Source: Streptomyces phaeolivaceus
GTDB taxonomy: Bacteria; Actinomycetota; Actinomycetes; Streptomycetales; Streptomycetaceae
Assembly: GCF_009184865.1 (NCBI RefSeq)
Contig: NZ_CP045096.1
Coordinates: 5,890,001 to 5,954,000, forward strand
Length of the DNA: 64,000 bases
Direction: 5' to 3'
Program-made: the position numbers and the translations under genes
Shown: positions 62,002 to 64,000 of the stretch, piece after piece
Layout of the letters: each line of letters begins with the position of its first letter
Position numbering within the stretch: position 1 is the stretch's first letter
Notes under the pieces: model-generated
Told to the model about the DNA's origin: nothing
The model's database searches: none
The model's input: the letters and a program-made list of their open reading frames with translations, nothing else

Positions 62002-62642
62002 GCCGCCAGTTCCAGTTCGGCCGATTCGGGCGCGGGGGTGGGGAGGAGCCGGTGGTGGGGCCGGTTGGGGTTGGTGGTGCAGGCGGCGAACGGCCCGTCC
62101 GGAGCGCGCAGTTGCAGCCAGGCGGGATCGAGGTGGTCGCGGTGCCAGATGGAGGGGCCGGCGAGTCCGGCCTCGGCGTCGGTGAACTGCTGCCAGGCGA
62201 GCCATAGGGCGTGGAGCCGGGCGACGGCTTCGGGGTGGCCGTGCCACTGGTGGCACCACGGGCGGCTAGTGGTGATCTCCCGCCCGTAGACGGGCAGCAG
62301 CAGGTGGTTGACCCAGCCGGCCAGGGCGTCGAGTTCGATGCCGTACGCGTCGTTGCCCAGCGCCATGATGAACACCGAGGCGGGTTTCCCCACGTCGCCT
62401 GACGCCTCCTGCGGCGAGTCCGGCTCGCTCTGGAGTTCGTCGTCCCCCTGCTCAGGACTGCCGTCTTCCGTATCAGCGGGAGCGGGGTGGGTATCGGAGC
62501 TCTCACTCTTGAGCCGCTCCAGCATCCGGCCCTGGGCTTCCGTTTTCTTGAGTAGCCGTTCGAGGGATGCGGCGAGGTCGTCGAGATCGTGGTCGGGTAT
62601 GCGTATGGGCTCGTCGGCGTTGTCGGCTGCGAGGTCGCTCAT
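61998..62642 (-). CDS. DUF4913 protein
   Basis: A 214-residue protein (MSDLAADNADEP) with an acidic N-terminal half containing a helix (LDDLAASLERLLKKTEAQGR) and a Ser/Asp/Glu-rich linker. The C-terminal half is DUF4913: LDALAGWVNHLLLPVYGREI, WCHQWHGHPEAVARLHALWL, GPSIWHRDHLDPAWLQL and PDGPFAAC. The family is common on actinobacterial plasmids next to type IV/FtsK-like conjugation and replication genes; function not established. It is probably the first gene of the coupled leftward operon. Confidence 0.8.
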   Translation of the reverse strand: MSDLAADNADEPIRIPDHDLDDLAASLERLLKKTEAQGRMLERLKSESSDTHPAPADTEDGSPEQGDDELQSEPDSPQEASGDVGKPASVFIMALGNDAYGIELDALAGWVNHLLLPVYGREITTSRPWCHQWHGHPEAVARLHALWLAWQQFTDAEAGLAGPSIWHRDHLDPAWLQLRAPDGPFAACTTNPNRPHHRLLPTPAPESAELELAA

Positions 62643-62843
62643 GGAGGGCGTCCCTTCGGCGGTGGGTCGGATGTGGAGGGGAGGGCGGTGGGGGAGGCCG
62701 GCGGAGGGCCGGACCCGTGGCGCGGGAAGGCGGCAGGTCTGCGGGGTGGCATGCGGCTCCTTTTCGGATGTGGTGTGGTTGCTGGGGTTGAGAATCCGCA
62801 CGAACGTGGATTCGGCGCGGCCGAGAAAGTGCGGTAGAGCGCA

Positions 62844-64000
62844 TCACCGCCTGCGGCAGCGCGCGCAGCGAGGAAACGGCGGTGCGAGCAACTCCAGGGC
62901 CCAGGCCGCCTGTTGAGGGACGACGCCGTTGCCGAGTGCGGTGAGCTGGGCGGGACGTCCCAGGCCGGGGGTGGCGGTGACCCAGCCAGCACGGAGCCCT
63001 TGCATCCACTCGACGAACGCCGGGTTCAAGCGGCCCAGGTCATCGGTGGGACGGGGCGCCGGGCGGGTGAGCGTCTCCCAGCGGGCGATGGCGGCGGCGT
63101 ACGGTCCCCACCAGACGTCGGCGGCTGCGCCTCCTGTTCGCTCCACAGCGGCAGAACTTCCGCTGACGAGGAACTCCGTACGCCCCGGCTGGACATACCG
63201 GTGCGGTTCGGCCTCCGAGCCGGCAGCAACGAGGCCGCCGCCGAGGGGAGAGTGAGATCGCCGTTGCCGTGCCGCTGGTTCGGCGATCCCTTGATCCCGT
63301 CCGACGCCTTCGGAGTCGGCAGGAGCAGATGCTCCACCTCGTCGGCCAGGTTCGGGCCGTGCCCGCCCTGTTTGCGCTTGTCCGGGTGCTGGGAGCCGCC
63401 GTTCGAGCCCAGATTGCTCGTCGGGGTCTTCAGCAGGGGGCGTTCGCCGGGCGGGCCAGGCGGTGAGGAAGACCCTTTCGCGGCGGTGAGGTGCACCGAC
63501 ATCGGAGGCACGCAGCACGCGCCAGCGCGCATCGAACCCGAGGTCGGCCAGGGATCCGAGTACGGCACCGAGTGCCCGCACAACAGGCTGACCTGGGGTG
63601 TTTCCCAGACACCACGGGCAGGGTTCCAGGTCGCCAGGGGGACCGGCGGAGGCGGAGAGGAGTCCGCGGACGTTTTCGATCACCACCAGGCATGGGTTGA
63701 GGACGGAGATGGCGCGGGCGATGTGGTGCCACAGCCCGGAGCGGGTGCCTTCGGCGAGTCCGGCGCGGCGGCCGGCGACCGAGACGTCTTTGACAGGGGA
63801 AGCCCGCCGTCAGCACGCACACCCGGGGCACGGTGCCCCAGTCGACGGCGGTGATGTCGCCGAGGTTCGGCACGCCGGGCCAGTGCCGGGCTAGGACGCG
63901 GGCGGCATCGGGGTTGATCTCGGCGTGCCAGGCGAGGGTGCCGCCGAGGGCGGCCTGGACACCGAGGTCCAGGCCGCCGTAGCCGGAACACAGGCTGCCG
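62844..64000 (-). pseudogene. C5 cytosine DNA methyltransferase, frameshifted (partial, start outside window)
   Basis: On the minus strand from base 64000 the frame reads LCSGYGGLDLGVQAALGG (SAM-binding motif I), then HAEINPDAARVLARHWPGVP and VCVLTAGFPCQ with the catalytic Pro-Cys (motif IV). After CAA a single extra A in the AAA at 63789-63791 shifts the frame. Similarity then continues in the next frame: DVSVAGRRAGLAEGTRSGLW, LVVIENVRGL (motif VI), HRRERVFL (motif VIII) and LTALGNGVVPQQ (motif X), to the stop at 62844. All motifs survive, so a one-base change inactivates an otherwise complete gene, unless it is a sequencing error or programmed slippage. Confidence 0.8.

Overview
The window is high-GC DNA with purine-rich ribosome binding sites, many GTG starts and many ATGA/GTGA gene overlaps. 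It carries WhiB, DUF2637, DUF317, DUF4913 and MAB_1171c-type genes, all typical of Streptomyces or a close relative. The content is almost entirely accessory: specialised-metabolite genes, toxin genes, mobilisation genes and decayed insertions. A plasmid, a chromosome arm or a genomic island would all fit. No rRNA, tRNA, CRISPR array or integrase gene was recognised.

Region 1 (1-8498): the end of an anti-sigma-like ATPase gene, then a leftward operon that looks like a RiPP (modified peptide) cluster. In transcription order it encodes a Nudix hydrolase, a radical SAM/SPASM enzyme, a Cys-rich protein, a 2-oxoglutarate/Fe(II) oxygenase, a P-loop kinase, a Ser/Thr-kinase-like protein, a 49-residue candidate precursor followed by a perfect hairpin, an HEXXH peptide-hydroxylase-like protein and a beta-lactamase-fold serine hydrolase. 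Region 2 (8499-12423): a divergent XRE regulator and small genes, with three copies of the palindrome GGACAnnnTGTCC. Region 3 (12494-15450): an amino acid permease coupled to a glutamine-synthetase-family ligase.

Region 4 (15495-23418): a second peptide-like locus with a LuxR-type regulator, a broken and an intact phosphotransferase, a 35-residue peptide gene coupled to an ABC exporter, and Nudix-like remnants. The exporter gene is split by a 2545-nt group II intron whose removal restores the reading frame exactly. Region 5 (23509-31813): a 1.8k-residue RHS toxin and its putative immunity gene, an IS21 IstB remnant, a P-loop kinase and a PPOX/F420-type protein. Region 6 (32405-36327): an ImmA-like metallopeptidase, a MAB_1171c membrane protein, an amidohydrolase and a double-HTH regulator.

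Region 7 (36991-44057): a mobilisable-element core with a replication-initiator-like protein, a DnaC-type ATPase, WhiB, DUF2637, MobC-like and relaxase genes, and a cluster of three perfect hairpins that looks like oriT. Region 8 (44225-51981): a STAND/TPR protein, a GT-B-like protein whose gene contains about 16.7 copies of a 7-bp repeat (potential phase variation), a protein with a duplicated zinc module and a large unknown protein. Region 9 (52006-64000): a mainly leftward block of DUF317-type, winged-helix, RelE-like and DUF4913 genes plus an MFS transporter, ending in a frameshifted C5 DNA methyltransferase. Six otherwise unrelated proteins in this block share a C-terminal basic Ala/Arg/Thr tail.
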